64,000 nt of DNA from contig JAAYBB010000066.1 of assembly GCA_012719075.1 (NCBI GenBank), positions 24,811 to 88,810 on the forward strand, written 5' to 3'. Shown piece after piece: positions 1 through 9,446 of this stretch (positions within the stretch are counted from its first letter, which is position 1; every line of letters starts with the position of its first letter). A program made the translations under genes and the position numbers. Under the pieces are notes generated by a model, which saw only the letters and a program-made list of their open reading frames with translations, was not told where the DNA came from and made no database searches. Source of the DNA: Clostridiales bacterium. Lineage in GTDB: Bacteria > Bacillota > Clostridia > Oscillospirales > Feifaniaceae.

Positions 1-77
1 CAGCAGCCGATGGTGCGCACCAATACGTAGTTTTCAATCAGGATGGCGTTGATGGCGATGAGCAGCAGCTTTCCCAT
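1..77 (-). CDS. rnfA: Electron transport complex subunit RnfA, N-terminal fragment (runs off the left edge)
   Basis: Reverse complement from 77 reads MGKLLLIAINAILIENYVLVRTIGCC, typical RnfA start; follows rnfE. Confidence 0.85.
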   Translation of the reverse strand, partial: MGKLLLIAINAILIENYVLVRTIGC

Positions 78-80
78 GGG

Positions 81-722
81 TTACGCCCCCTCCCTTTTGG
101 CCCGGTGCATGATGTGCTGCACCAGCGCCATGATGCAGCCCAGCACCAGGAATCCGCCGGCCGAGCTGGTCATGAAGGCGGCCGGCTTGAAGGCGTCGCC
201 GAACAGGCGGACACCGAACAGCATGCCGCTGCCCAGCGGTTCGCGCACGACGGCCAGCAGGACCAGCGCCAGCGTGAAGCCCAGCCCCATGCCCAGCCCG
301 TCCACGGCCGAGGGCAGCACCGCGTTTTTCGAGGCATAGGCCTCGGCCCGCGCCAGGATGATGCAGTTGACCACGATCAGCGGGATGAAGAGGCCGAGCG
401 AGCGGGAGAGCTCGATCAGGAAGGCCTGCAGCAACAGGTCCACCGCCGTGACAAAGCCGGCGATAATGACGATGAAGGCCGCAATGCGCACCTGGTCGGG
501 CACAATCTTGCGCACCAGTGCGATGGCGAGGTTGCTGCAGACCAGCACCGCCGTGGCCGACAGCCCCATGCCGATCGCATTTTTCAGGCCGGTGGAGGTG
601 GCCAGCGTGGGGCACATGCCCAGCAACTGAATCAGCACCGGATTTTCAAAGAGCACACCGTTTGTCAGCACCTGGAGCAGGCCGGGTCCCTGCCGCCCCT
701 CCAAGCGCTCCTGATGGTCCAT
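81..722 (-). CDS. rnfE: Electron transport complex subunit RnfE
   Basis: ORF with NPVLIQLLGMCPTLATSTGLKNAIGMG and multiple TM helices; start chosen at MDHQERLEG. Confidence 0.93.
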   Translation of the reverse strand: MDHQERLEGRQGPGLLQVLTNGVLFENPVLIQLLGMCPTLATSTGLKNAIGMGLSATAVLVCSNLAIALVRKIVPDQVRIAAFIVIIAGFVTAVDLLLQAFLIELSRSLGLFIPLIVVNCIILARAEAYASKNAVLPSAVDGLGMGLGFTLALVLLAVVREPLGSGMLFGVRLFGDAFKPAAFMTSSAGGFLVLGCIMALVQHIMHRAKREGA

Positions 723-785
723 GAGGCACGTCTCCTTTCGCCGCCGGAGGCCGGCGGACCATGATGGTTTTGGCCCACGTTGCAA

Positions 786-1352
786 TCAGGCCGCGGACTC
801 GTCCGCCAGCCAGGTCTGCACGGCCTCGGCGGCCGCCTGTGCGCCCTCGCGCACGGCCGTCGAGCTGACGGTCGCGCCCGAGATGGCCTGCACCGTGTCA
901 AAGCGGTCCAGGCCGACATACTGTGCCCGGTAGCTCTCCTCTTCGATCTGTGTGCCGATGCCGGGCGTCTCGGCCATCGAGAGGAAGTCGATGCCCAGCA
1001 CCCGGGCCTCGAGGTCAAAGCCGACTGCCAGCTCCATGGTGCCGCCGTAGCCGCGCGGCACCACAATGACCGCGAAGCCGAGGGGCTCGCCGCCCTCGCC
1101 GGCCACGCGGTAGCCCTCCCGCAGCAGCGCGTTGGTGGGGTCCTCGGGCAGCTCGACAAAGTCCTGCGCCTGCGGAAACAGCGCCGAGAACAGCTCCCGC
1201 CTCGCCGCCACCTCATTTTCCGCAATGATGGGTGCCGTCACGCTGTTGACCAGCGCGAGCAGGGCCGAGATCACCAGCGCGATGCCGCCCAGCACCAGGG
1301 CCAGCCGCATGACCTCTCCGGCAGTGCCGGATTTTGCACGACCCTCCGTCAC
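786..1352 (-). CDS. rnfG: Electron transport complex subunit RnfG (FMN-binding)
   Basis: SGATVSSTAV flavinylation-type motif near the C-terminus; N-terminal TM; GTG start overlaps the rnfD stop by 4 nt. Confidence 0.9.
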   Translation of the reverse strand: MTEGRAKSGTAGEVMRLALVLGGIALVISALLALVNSVTAPIIAENEVAARRELFSALFPQAQDFVELPEDPTNALLREGYRVAGEGGEPLGFAVIVVPRGYGGTMELAVGFDLEARVLGIDFLSMAETPGIGTQIEEESYRAQYVGLDRFDTVQAISGATVSSTAVREGAQAAAEAVQTWLADESAA

Positions 1353-2374
1353 TGCGGCACCCCCCCTCCGAACCGCTTGGGCATAAAGGCCCGGTCGATG
1401 AACCAGACCCCCATATTCATAATCAGGATGGCAAACGAAACGCCCTCGGCCGAGGTGCCGAAGCGGCGGATGAAGACCGTCAGCAGTCCGCAGCAGACGC
1501 CGTAGAACAGCCGCCCGCTGCTGGGCAGCGGCGAGGTCACATAGTCGGTCGCCATAAAGAAGGCCCCGAGCAGCAGCCCGCCGCCAAACAGGTTGTAAAA
1601 GAGCGAGAGGGCGGGCGTTGCGCCCGTGGCCGGAAACAGCAGCGAGAGCAGGCAGACGGTGCCGAGGTAGCCGACCGGGATGTGCCAGGTGATGACGCCC
1701 CGCGCAATCAGGTAGAGCCCGCCCAGCATCAGCAAAATGCCGCAGGTCTCGCCCAGGCAGCCCGGTTTGACGCCGATGACCATGTTCCACAGCTGCTGCG
1801 CGCTCTTGGCCGCCTCGGGCAGCGGCTCGCCGCCCTTGAGCAGCGAGAGCGGCGTGGCCGTGCTCATCGCGTCGAGCGAGCGCGGCGTGGCCGCGGCCAG
1901 CGCGTCCAACTGGCTGGACCAGGCAAAGGGGTTGAGCAGCGGCCTTGACCAGGCCACCATGTCGGACGACCAGGAGTTGGCCAAAAAGACGCGCGCGGCC
2001 AGCGCCGGGTTGAGGAAGTTCTGCCCCAGCCCGCCGAACAGGTTTTTGACAATGACCATGGCAAAGAAGGCCCCGATCACCGGCATCCACAGCGGGATGT
2101 TGACCGGGAGGTTGAAGGCCAGCAGCATGCCCGTCACCGCCGCCGAGAGGTCGAACAGCGTCGAGGTCCTGCCGGTCAGCCTGCGGTAGAGCTCTTCAAA
2201 CAGCAGGCAGGAGGCGATCGAGACGGCGACCACCGCCAGCGCCCGCATGCCAAACAGGTAAATGCTGGCCAGCAGCGCGGGCGTCAGTGCGATCAGCACC
2301 TCCCGCATCAGGCCGGACGTCCTCTCCGCCCCCACAATGTGGGGCGGAGAGGACACCATGTAGCGCTCTTCCAT
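1349..2374 (-). CDS. rnfD: Electron transport complex subunit RnfD
   Basis: MEERYMVSSPPHI start; multi-TM; FNLPVNIPLWMPVIGAFFAMVIVKNLFGGLGQNFLNPALAARVFL. Confidence 0.93.
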   Translation of the reverse strand: MEERYMVSSPPHIVGAERTSGLMREVLIALTPALLASIYLFGMRALAVVAVSIASCLLFEELYRRLTGRTSTLFDLSAAVTGMLLAFNLPVNIPLWMPVIGAFFAMVIVKNLFGGLGQNFLNPALAARVFLANSWSSDMVAWSRPLLNPFAWSSQLDALAAATPRSLDAMSTATPLSLLKGGEPLPEAAKSAQQLWNMVIGVKPGCLGETCGILLMLGGLYLIARGVITWHIPVGYLGTVCLLSLLFPATGATPALSLFYNLFGGGLLLGAFFMATDYVTSPLPSSGRLFYGVCCGLLTVFIRRFGTSAEGVSFAILIMNMGVWFIDRAFMPKRFGGGVPQ

Positions 2375-3714
2375 CACCGCCCCGCCCCCTCTCGCTTTTC
2401 GGCCAGCGCGCGCTTGTTGGCGGCCAGCTCGGCCTTCATCAGCCTGAACTTTTGCAGCAGCGGCAGTCGGGCCGGACAGTTGTAGCTGCAGACGCCGCAC
2501 TCGATACAGTTGCCAAGGTCAAACTTCTCGAGCATCGCATAGTCGCGGGAATCGGCATAGATGTTCAAGTAGCAGGGCGAGAGCCGCATGGGGCAGCCCT
2601 GCATACACTTTCCGCAGTGGATGCAGCTGGTCCCCCGCAGGGCCTCCGCCTCCCGCTCCGTATACAGCAGCAGCGCGGAGCTGGTCTTGATGATGGGCGT
2701 ATCGAGCGTGTGCTGGGCAACGCCCATCATCGGGCCGCCCAGCACAATTTTGCGCGGCGCCTCCCGCAGCGGGCCGCAGTGCGCAAGCAGGTGGGCGATG
2801 GGCGTCCCGATCGGCGCCTCGACCACGCGGGCGGCCTCCAGCATGCTGCCCGCAACCGTGATGTAGCGCGAGGTCAGCGGCCGGCCGGTGGTGGCCGCCT
2901 CAAAGAGCGCGGCCGCCGTGCTCACGTTGACAATCAGGTATCCGCAGTCGGCCGGCAGCTTGCCCAGCGGCAGCTCATCGCCGCAGACCGCCTTGACCAT
3001 CACGCGCTCGCCGCCCTGGGGGTACTTGGTGCGCAGCGGCAGCACCTCGACGTCCGCCGCGCCGCCGACCTCTTTCTGCAGGGCCTCGATGGCGTCGGGC
3101 TTGTTGTCCTCCACGCCGATGACGATGCGGGGATGTCCAAGCGCCTGGCCGATCAACCGTGCGCCCCCCACCACATCGCCGGGGCGCTCGGTCATCATGC
3201 GGCGGTCGCTGCTGATCAGCGGCTCGCACTCGCAGCCGTTGATCAGCAGTGTTTTGACCCTTCCGATCGCCCCCTGCAGCTTGGCGTGCAGCGGAAAGCC
3301 CGCCCCGCCGAGGCCGACAATTCCGGCCTCCCGCGCAAGGTGGACGATCTGCTCCGGGGAGAGCGATTCAAGGTTTCCGGCCGGCTCAAGCCCCGGGCAG
3401 GGCGCTGTCTGGAAGTCGTTTTCAAGGACAATGGCGATACAGGCCGAAGCGGCCGGGTGGGGCCGCTCCTCGATCGCCAGCACCCGCCCCGAGACCGGCG
3501 CGTGCACCGGCGCAGAGATGGCGGCTTCGCTGTCGGCTATTTTCTGTCCCACTCGCACGTGGTCCCCAACCAAGACCAACGGCTTGGCCGGGGCACCTTT
3601 ATGCTGTAACAGTGGAAGGATGAGTTGTTCAGGGGGTGGGAGCGGCGCAATTCCGGACAAAAAGGGCGCTTTTGCCGGTTTGATCCGAACGCCCCCCTTA
3701 AAGGTGATTGCCAT
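2374..3714 (-). CDS. rnfC: Electron transport complex subunit RnfC
   Basis: MAITFKGGVRI start; GLGGAGFP motif; two 4Fe-4S motifs CIHCGKCMQGCP and CIECGVCSYNCP. Confidence 0.95.
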   Translation of the reverse strand: MAITFKGGVRIKPAKAPFLSGIAPLPPPEQLILPLLQHKGAPAKPLVLVGDHVRVGQKIADSEAAISAPVHAPVSGRVLAIEERPHPAASACIAIVLENDFQTAPCPGLEPAGNLESLSPEQIVHLAREAGIVGLGGAGFPLHAKLQGAIGRVKTLLINGCECEPLISSDRRMMTERPGDVVGGARLIGQALGHPRIVIGVEDNKPDAIEALQKEVGGAADVEVLPLRTKYPQGGERVMVKAVCGDELPLGKLPADCGYLIVNVSTAAALFEAATTGRPLTSRYITVAGSMLEAARVVEAPIGTPIAHLLAHCGPLREAPRKIVLGGPMMGVAQHTLDTPIIKTSSALLLYTEREAEALRGTSCIHCGKCMQGCPMRLSPCYLNIYADSRDYAMLEKFDLGNCIECGVCSYNCPARLPLLQKFRLMKAELAANKRALAEKREGAGR

Positions 3715-3800
3715 GCCAAATACTCCTTTTCCCATGCATCGCCTGCCGCGGCAGGGCCCCCGACAGGCTTCTACGGCAAAAATACCGCTTATTATTTTCT

Positions 3801-3829
3801 ATTTTATCAAATGCTGTTTCAAAATACAA
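3801..3829 (-). promoter_or_regulatory. Sigma-A-like promoter for the rnf operon
   Basis: Minus strand TTGTAT, 17-nt spacer, TAAAAT upstream of rnfC. Confidence 0.6.
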
Positions 3830-4017
3830 CATCTTTGGCGATCCCGCAACTGATATTTAAATGGAATTCCCAACATGCAGGATTTCCCGTGATCCCGTTA
3901 TGACCTGTCAGATACAGCATTGCGGCCGGCCGTGCCGAAGTCGCCCAAAAGATCTTTTCCAATAAAAAGAGGTCAAGCGGCTTCGGTTCCGCAGGCAGGC
4001 GCCTTTTTGTGCGCGCC

Positions 4018-4046
4018 TTGCCGCCGCCCCGCGGCTGTGGTACAAT
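4018..4046 (+). promoter_or_regulatory. Sigma-A-like promoter upstream of ybaK-like gene
   Basis: TTGCCG, 17-nt spacer, TACAAT with TGTG extension. Confidence 0.5.
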
Positions 4047-4069
4047 AGCCGCAAAGCGGCTATTGTACC
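4039..4069. repeat. Perfect 14-bp inverted repeat overlapping the -10 region
   Basis: ggtacaatagccgc-aaa-gcggctattgtacc. Confidence 0.9.
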
Positions 4070-4252
4070 GGTGATGCCCCCATCGCCTCCCGCGCTTCTC
4101 GCGGAACCGGCGAGGGATGACACAGCATACCCGTCGGCTGTGCCGACAGGGTATACTGGACCCAGTCAATTCGCGGCAGCCGGCGAAGGGCGCGGCGCAT
4201 GCGCCGTCCTCTGCCCGCAAAGCCGCCAGAACGGATCGGGAGGTCAACCAAG

Positions 4253-4732
4253 ATGTCAAAAGAATCGGTCTATCAATTTCTCGCGGACAGGGGCTTTGCC
4301 GACCACTACGTCGAGTTCGACGAGAGCTCAACCGCAACGGTGGCGCTGGCCGCACAGGCCATCGGCTGTGAGGAGGGTCGCATCGCCAAGACCATGTCGC
4401 TCTCCACCCGGGAGGGCGCCATCGTCGTCGTCTTCAACGGCGTGGCCCGCCTGGACAACCGCAAGTACAAGGACACCTTCCACGAAAAGGCCCGCTTCCT
4501 GCAAGGCGAAGAGGTGGTCGAGCAGACCGGCCACCCGATCGGCGGCGTCTGCCCCTTTGCCCTCAAGGCGGGGGTGCGCGTCTTTTTGGACGAGAGTCTC
4601 AAGGTGTACGAGTATGTCTATCCGGCGGCCGGCGCGCCCAACAACGCCGTCCGGCTGACCATCGGAGAGCTCGAGGAGCTGACCGGCGGCAGCTGGATCA
4701 GCGTGGCCAAGACGGCCGAGGCCGAGGAGTAG
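4253..4732 (+). CDS. YbaK/EbsC family aminoacyl-tRNA deacylase-like protein
   Basis: CEEGRIAKTMSL...GHPIGGVCPFAL pattern of YbaK/prolyl-tRNA editing family. Confidence 0.88.
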   Translation: MSKESVYQFLADRGFADHYVEFDESSTATVALAAQAIGCEEGRIAKTMSLSTREGAIVVVFNGVARLDNRKYKDTFHEKARFLQGEEVVEQTGHPIGGVCPFALKAGVRVFLDESLKVYEYVYPAAGAPNNAVRLTIGELEELTGGSWISVAKTAEAEE

Positions 4733-4759
4733 TCTTTTTTTGCAAAGGAGGGGCCGCCC

Positions 4760-4939
4760 ATGTGGGACCCGAGAATTCAGGCCGCCGCGGCCGCCCTGAT
4801 CGCCGGGGCGACCTCGGCCATGTTCGGCCTGCTGACCAGGCGGGACGACCGCAACCGGGGGCGCATGATCGGCGTGGGGGCGGCCGTCGCCCTGATTGCG
4901 GCGGCCTACCTGCTCTACCGCGGCGCCGCCGGATTTTGA
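4760..4939 (+). CDS. Small (59 aa) predicted membrane protein
   Basis: RBS aaaggagggg then ATG; MWDPRIQAAAAALIAGATSAMFGLLTRRDDRNRGRMIGVGAAVALIAAAYLLYRGAAGF, two hydrophobic segments; absent from the supplied ORF track. Confidence 0.65.
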   Translation: MWDPRIQAAAAALIAGATSAMFGLLTRRDDRNRGRMIGVGAAVALIAAAYLLYRGAAGF

Positions 4940-5031
4940 GCACCCGACCGCAAGACCATCCCTGAGCTGCAACGGGGGAGCGGGTCCTTTGGACCCCTCC
5001 CCCGCTTTTTGCAGGGGGACCCGTCCCGACG

Positions 5032-5622
5032 CTAGTCGGCGACCGCAAAGGGGTCGCTGTCCGGGTCCTCCTGCCAGATGTACTCAATGCGCGCGGCCAG
5101 CGCCTGCGCAAATGCCCGCCCGTGGCGGTCGGCCAAAAACCCAAGCGCCATGTCGGTGCCGGCCGAGACCCCCGAGGAGGTATAGACGTTTCCGTCCACC
5201 ACCCAGCGGGCGTTTGGCACCCACCGCACGACGGGGTTGACGCTGCGCACCCAGGCAAAGGAGCGCTTGTTGGAAGTGGCCCTTCGGCCGTCCAGCAGAC
5301 CGGTTTTGGCCAGCAGCGCCGAGCCGGTGCAGACGGTCAGCACATACGCGGCCGCCCCTGCGGCCGCGCCGATCAGGGCGATGAATTCGGCGTCCTCCAC
5401 GAGCTTTCGGGTCCCCATGCCGCCCGGCAACAGGAAGACGCCGGCCGGGTCGGCCTCGCTGAAGGGCCGGGTCACGACCTTGATGTTCTGCGCGCTCACC
5501 ACCTCGCCGCCCTTGGCCGAAAAGCAGTCCAGCAGGCAGTCGTCCGCGCGGTGCAGCACCTCGGCCGGCCCGAAGGCGTCCAGCGTCTCAAAGTCGTCGA
5601 ACAAAAGCAGATTGACCTTCAT
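5032..5622 (-). CDS. DJ-1/PfpI family protein
   Basis: VFLLPGGMGTRKL and VCTGSALLAKTGLLDGRRATSNKRS nucleophile-elbow motifs. Confidence 0.88.
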   Translation of the reverse strand: MKVNLLLFDDFETLDAFGPAEVLHRADDCLLDCFSAKGGEVVSAQNIKVVTRPFSEADPAGVFLLPGGMGTRKLVEDAEFIALIGAAAGAAAYVLTVCTGSALLAKTGLLDGRRATSNKRSFAWVRSVNPVVRWVPNARWVVDGNVYTSSGVSAGTDMALGFLADRHGRAFAQALAARIEYIWQEDPDSDPFAVAD

Positions 5623-5658
5623 GGGACTCCCCTCCCCTGTGTCCATGTTGGGTTTTGT

Positions 5659-6366
5659 CTAGTTGCCCGGCGTGAGCCGGTCCACCGCCTGCGTGATCCG
5701 CAGGCAGGCCACCGGGTCCAGCGCGTAGGCCGTCGGGCCGCCAAAGTCCTGCTGCCACTTGGTCGCGCTCAAAAACGTCAGGCCCGCAAAGGTCGGCCTG
5801 CCCATCTCCAACGTGAAGGGCAGCCCCTCGGTCCGCTGTCCGGTCAGCAGGCGGAAGATTGTGGCCGCAATCAGGTAGGAGCCCAGCGGGGACGCGTGTT
5901 CGCCGTCGCGGAAGTAGAGCTCGATCTCGGGGTGGCTGTGGCGCAAATCGTCCCAGACCAGCCCAACCGGCGCGAGCAGCATCTCGGGGTACTGCGCAAT
6001 CAGCGCCCGGTGGGCCTCGGTGATCTCGGCCTGCCGCTCGGGCAGCGCCTTTTCGCTCCAGGGCAGGTAGGCCACGAGCTTGGCGCCCGACCGCTCGAGG
6101 AAGGGCATCAGCAGGCCGGCGCCCTCGAGCAGGTTCTCCCTGCCCGGAAAGGGGTGCGCAATGTGCTGCAGCACGATATAGTCGTAGCGGCCGAACAGCA
6201 CGTTGTAGCGCACGTCGAACTGGGCGGCCTGCCAGTCCAGTCCCCGCCCGCCGGCGGTGTTCTGCACGGAGTCGATGTCGATGCCGCGCGCCTGCCCAAA
6301 CAGGTGAAGCATCTCGGGCATGTCGTTAAAGAAGGTGTGGCTGTTGCCGATGAAGAGGATTTTCAC
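5659..6366 (-). CDS. SGNH/GDSL-hydrolase-like protein
   Basis: MKILFIGNSHTFFNDMP block I; DGEHASPLGSYLIA catalytic D..H block. Confidence 0.75.
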   Translation of the reverse strand: MKILFIGNSHTFFNDMPEMLHLFGQARGIDIDSVQNTAGGRGLDWQAAQFDVRYNVLFGRYDYIVLQHIAHPFPGRENLLEGAGLLMPFLERSGAKLVAYLPWSEKALPERQAEITEAHRALIAQYPEMLLAPVGLVWDDLRHSHPEIELYFRDGEHASPLGSYLIAATIFRLLTGQRTEGLPFTLEMGRPTFAGLTFLSATKWQQDFGGPTAYALDPVACLRITQAVDRLTPGN

Positions 6367-6522
6367 GGTAGAAGGCCTCCTTTGATTTCAGGTGCTTTTC
6401 GTCCTGTAACAAGGGCTTGCGGCTAAAAAAGACTGTCTTTAGAAAGTATTATACTGCAAAGATTGGGCAAAGGCCAGCGGATGCCGCGGCCTTTTTTTTG
6501 CGCTGTCCCGCCCCCTTTTTGC

Positions 6523-6552
6523 TTGAAGCGCGCTGCCATTCTATGGTATGCT
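6523..6552 (+). promoter_or_regulatory. Sigma-A-like promoter
   Basis: TTGAAG, 18-nt spacer, TATGCT upstream of the transglutaminase gene. Confidence 0.45.
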
Positions 6553-6646
6553 GTAGAGGAAGGTTGCCAACCCTCCGGGGGGTTGGCCGGGTGGCTGTTG
6601 CGCCCGCCGCCATTTTAACCCATCCGCCCAAAGGTCGATTTCACAG

Positions 6647-8050
6647 ATGGTGAGGAGAATTCTTTTGCTGAAGAAACACATCCGAAGCGGGTTCTGTCTG
6701 CTGCTCTGCCTGATCCTTGCCTTCGCTCCGCTGCATACGCGGGCGCTGTCCACCCACTATGAACGGCTGATTTCCGAAGGCCTGGTGGAGCGCTACGACA
6801 TGGGCGACGCCGTGCTGAAGCTGGATGCCGCCGCCGACTGGGACATGAGCTTTCAGACCATCTCGGAGCTGGTCTCCTCGCTGCTGCCGCACAACCTCTT
6901 GTTCAGCGTGGAGGGGGACGACCGCTTTGTCACCTACGTCATCACACCGACCGAAACCCACACCCGCCATGAGCTCGAGCAGCTTGCGGCCGCGCGGCTG
7001 GAGCAGGTGATAACCCCCGGCATGTCGGACACCGACAAGCTGCGCGCCATGCACGACTGGCTGGTGCTGAACACCGCCTACAACTACGACGCCGCCGCGG
7101 CCGCCTCCTCCGTGGACCACTACAGCTATGTCTACACGGTCGAGGGCCCGCTGATTTACGGCTCGGCCGTCTGCGACGGCTATTCGCGCGCGCTGCTGCT
7201 GTTCTGCCGGCTGGAGGGCATCCCCTGCATCCGGCTCTCCTCCGAGGCCCTCAACCACTCCTACAACGCCGTGCTGGTCGAGGGGACGTGGCGGATCATC
7301 GACGTCACCTGGGACGACCCCGACCAGGGCGATACCATCTACTACGACAATTTCCTGAAATACCCCTCCGAAATGACGGTGCACCTGCCGGGGGACGGCT
7401 CGACCACCCACCTGCCGCTCGAGGAGTACTTTGACTTTGCACAGGCCTACTACGGCGTCTCCGCGCTCCCGGCGCCCATCCCTTCGCCGCTGGACGGCAG
7501 GTCCCAGGCCGAGCTGGCCGAGCTGCTGCGCGCACAGGGGCTGTTCCTGGGCACCGACCTGGGCTATGAGCTGGGTCGCGCACCGACCCGGGCCGAGCTG
7601 GCCGTGCTGTTTGTGCGGGTGCTCGGGCGGGAGGCGGCGGCGCTGACGGCCCCGGTGAGCACCCCCTTCACCGACCTGCCAGCCTGGGCGGCCCCGCACA
7701 TCTCCGACCTCTACGGCGCCGGCCTCGCCCGCGGCATGAGCGAGAACCTGTTCGGCGCGCAGGCCCCGGCCGCCGCAAGGGACTATGCCACCTTCCTGTT
7801 GCGCGCCATGGGCTACCGCGAGGGGACCGACTTTGACTGGGCCACCGCGATGGAGACCGCGGCGGCCATGTCCTTTGCACCAACACGGCAGACGCCCGGC
7901 AGCTTCACGCGCGGAGACGTGGTGGAGATGACGGCCAGGGCGCTCGCGGCCCCCATGGCCAAAACCGGCCGGACGCTGGCCGAGCACCTTGCGCAGCTGG
8001 GTGCGCTCGACCTGCAGCTGGCCTACGCGCAGGAGCTGATCCCGACCTGA
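6647..8050 (+). CDS. Secreted transglutaminase-like protein with SLH-type repeats
   Basis: Signal peptide; transglutaminase core YGSAVCDGYSRALLLFCRLEGIPC / HSYNAVLVEGTWRIIDVTWDDP; C-terminal SLH-like segments. Confidence 0.85.
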   Translation: MVRRILLLKKHIRSGFCLLLCLILAFAPLHTRALSTHYERLISEGLVERYDMGDAVLKLDAAADWDMSFQTISELVSSLLPHNLLFSVEGDDRFVTYVITPTETHTRHELEQLAAARLEQVITPGMSDTDKLRAMHDWLVLNTAYNYDAAAAASSVDHYSYVYTVEGPLIYGSAVCDGYSRALLLFCRLEGIPCIRLSSEALNHSYNAVLVEGTWRIIDVTWDDPDQGDTIYYDNFLKYPSEMTVHLPGDGSTTHLPLEEYFDFAQAYYGVSALPAPIPSPLDGRSQAELAELLRAQGLFLGTDLGYELGRAPTRAELAVLFVRVLGREAAALTAPVSTPFTDLPAWAAPHISDLYGAGLARGMSENLFGAQAPAAARDYATFLLRAMGYREGTDFDWATAMETAAAMSFAPTRQTPGSFTRGDVVEMTARALAAPMAKTGRTLAEHLAQLGALDLQLAYAQELIPT

Positions 8051-8093
8051 GCCCTGCCGTGCACTTGACCCGTTGCCACATGCCCAATCTGAA

Positions 8094-8127
8094 AAGGCGC
8101 CGACGCAGGATTCTGCGGCGGCGCCTT
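8094..8127 (+). terminator. Hairpin terminator downstream of the transglutaminase gene
   Basis: aaggcgccgacgcag-gatt-ctgcggcggcgcctt, one mismatch. Confidence 0.5.
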
Positions 8128-8235
8128 GTGCAGGGGTTGGCGGGCATCACGGCGGCGTGAACAGACCCTGCGGCGAGGCCGCCCCGGCACCTGGTTTGCC
8201 GTGCGTCTGTGCCCCCCTGCCCGGACAACTGAAAG

Positions 8236-8259
8236 GGACCGGTGACGGGTCACCGGTCC
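8236..8259 (-). terminator. Hairpin terminator downstream of the DUF3810 gene
   Basis: ggaccggtgac-gg-gtcaccggtcc perfect stem directly after the 8281 stop (minus strand). Confidence 0.5.
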
Positions 8260-8280
8260 TCAAACCATGCCTGCTGTGCT

Positions 8281-9444
8281 CTACGGGGTCGGCGTGGCCG
8301 CCTCCCGCCAGGCCACCAGCAGGTTGACCATCAGGCCGTAGCTGCGCACGCCCTCCTGCTGCCCGTTCGACTTCAAAAACAGGTCGTTGATGCGGCTGTG
8401 GGTCCGGCTGACCACGCCCTCGTACTCCGCGACGTGTTCGTGATAGGCCTGCAGGTCGGCGCGCACCTGCGCGTCAATCGACTGCAGCAGCCCGGCATAG
8501 CCGTCGGGGTCGGCCCTGCGGCAGGCCGGCAGCGCATAGAGCAAGCCCATAAAGTAGCCCGAGTACTGGATGGCGGGGTCCTCGCTCTCGACGCAGGCCA
8601 GAAAGGCCGAGAAGTTGGCCTCGTTCTCCCGCGCGATCTGGAGGCTGTGGGACATCTCGTGGGCCACCGTGAAGGCCAGCGACGGCGGCGTGGTGTCGGT
8701 GTTGATCAGCGCCTCGCAGGTAAAGGGGGAGTAAAGCCCCCCGATGCCGAGGTAGCTCATCGGCACCGACAGCAGGGCCGCCTTCGGCCGGGCCGGCCGG
8801 CCCGCAAAGACCGGATAGCTGCGCGCCAGCTCCCGGTACGTCTGCCGAAAGGCCGCTTCGTAGCCGCGCACGGTCCGGTCCGCGTAGTCGGCCCGCGGCC
8901 GAAGCGCGGCCGCGCGGTCGCCCATCAGCCGCGCCGTGTCGTACAGCACCTCTGCCGTGACCGGCACCTCCGGAAAGTCCAGCTGCCGGTCCAGCGTCAG
9001 CCCCGCGTACCCGAAGCCCATCGTGAGGTGGAACAGCGCCAGCATCAGCGCCAGCGTGGTGATGCCGGCCGACAGCGGGGGCAGCTCCTCCCTGCGGGCA
9101 TCCGCGCCCGCCGAAGCGCCGTCGAAGTCGATGAAGAGCAGCACCACCACCAGCACCGGCAGCAGGATCATCAGCAGCTCGAGCAGCGCAAAGGGCAGCA
9201 GCCCGCTGACCAGCTTGACCGGCAGCGAGATCGCCCTTGAAACCGGGATCAGCCAGCGCGTGACCGCCTGTTCGGACAGGCAGCGCGGGAGCAGGCGGCA
9301 GACGGCCCAAAACAGCACCGCCAGCAGCGGAACCAGCACCTTGCGCGGGATGCGCGTGTGCGGCTTTCCGGTGTAGTGGCTGCGCAGCGGCGCAATCCTG
9401 TTTCGCCTTCGCAAGCGGCCGGCCTCCCCTCTCGTCTTTGCCAC
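8281..9444 (-). CDS. DUF3810 domain-containing membrane protein
   Basis: N-terminal TM segments; SYLGIGGLYSPFTCEALIN; zinc-protease-like TVAHEMSHSLQIARENEANF. Confidence 0.85.
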   Translation of the reverse strand: MAKTRGEAGRLRRRNRIAPLRSHYTGKPHTRIPRKVLVPLLAVLFWAVCRLLPRCLSEQAVTRWLIPVSRAISLPVKLVSGLLPFALLELLMILLPVLVVVLLFIDFDGASAGADARREELPPLSAGITTLALMLALFHLTMGFGYAGLTLDRQLDFPEVPVTAEVLYDTARLMGDRAAALRPRADYADRTVRGYEAAFRQTYRELARSYPVFAGRPARPKAALLSVPMSYLGIGGLYSPFTCEALINTDTTPPSLAFTVAHEMSHSLQIARENEANFSAFLACVESEDPAIQYSGYFMGLLYALPACRRADPDGYAGLLQSIDAQVRADLQAYHEHVAEYEGVVSRTHSRINDLFLKSNGQQEGVRSYGLMVNLLVAWREAATPTP

Positions 9445-9446
9445 GC

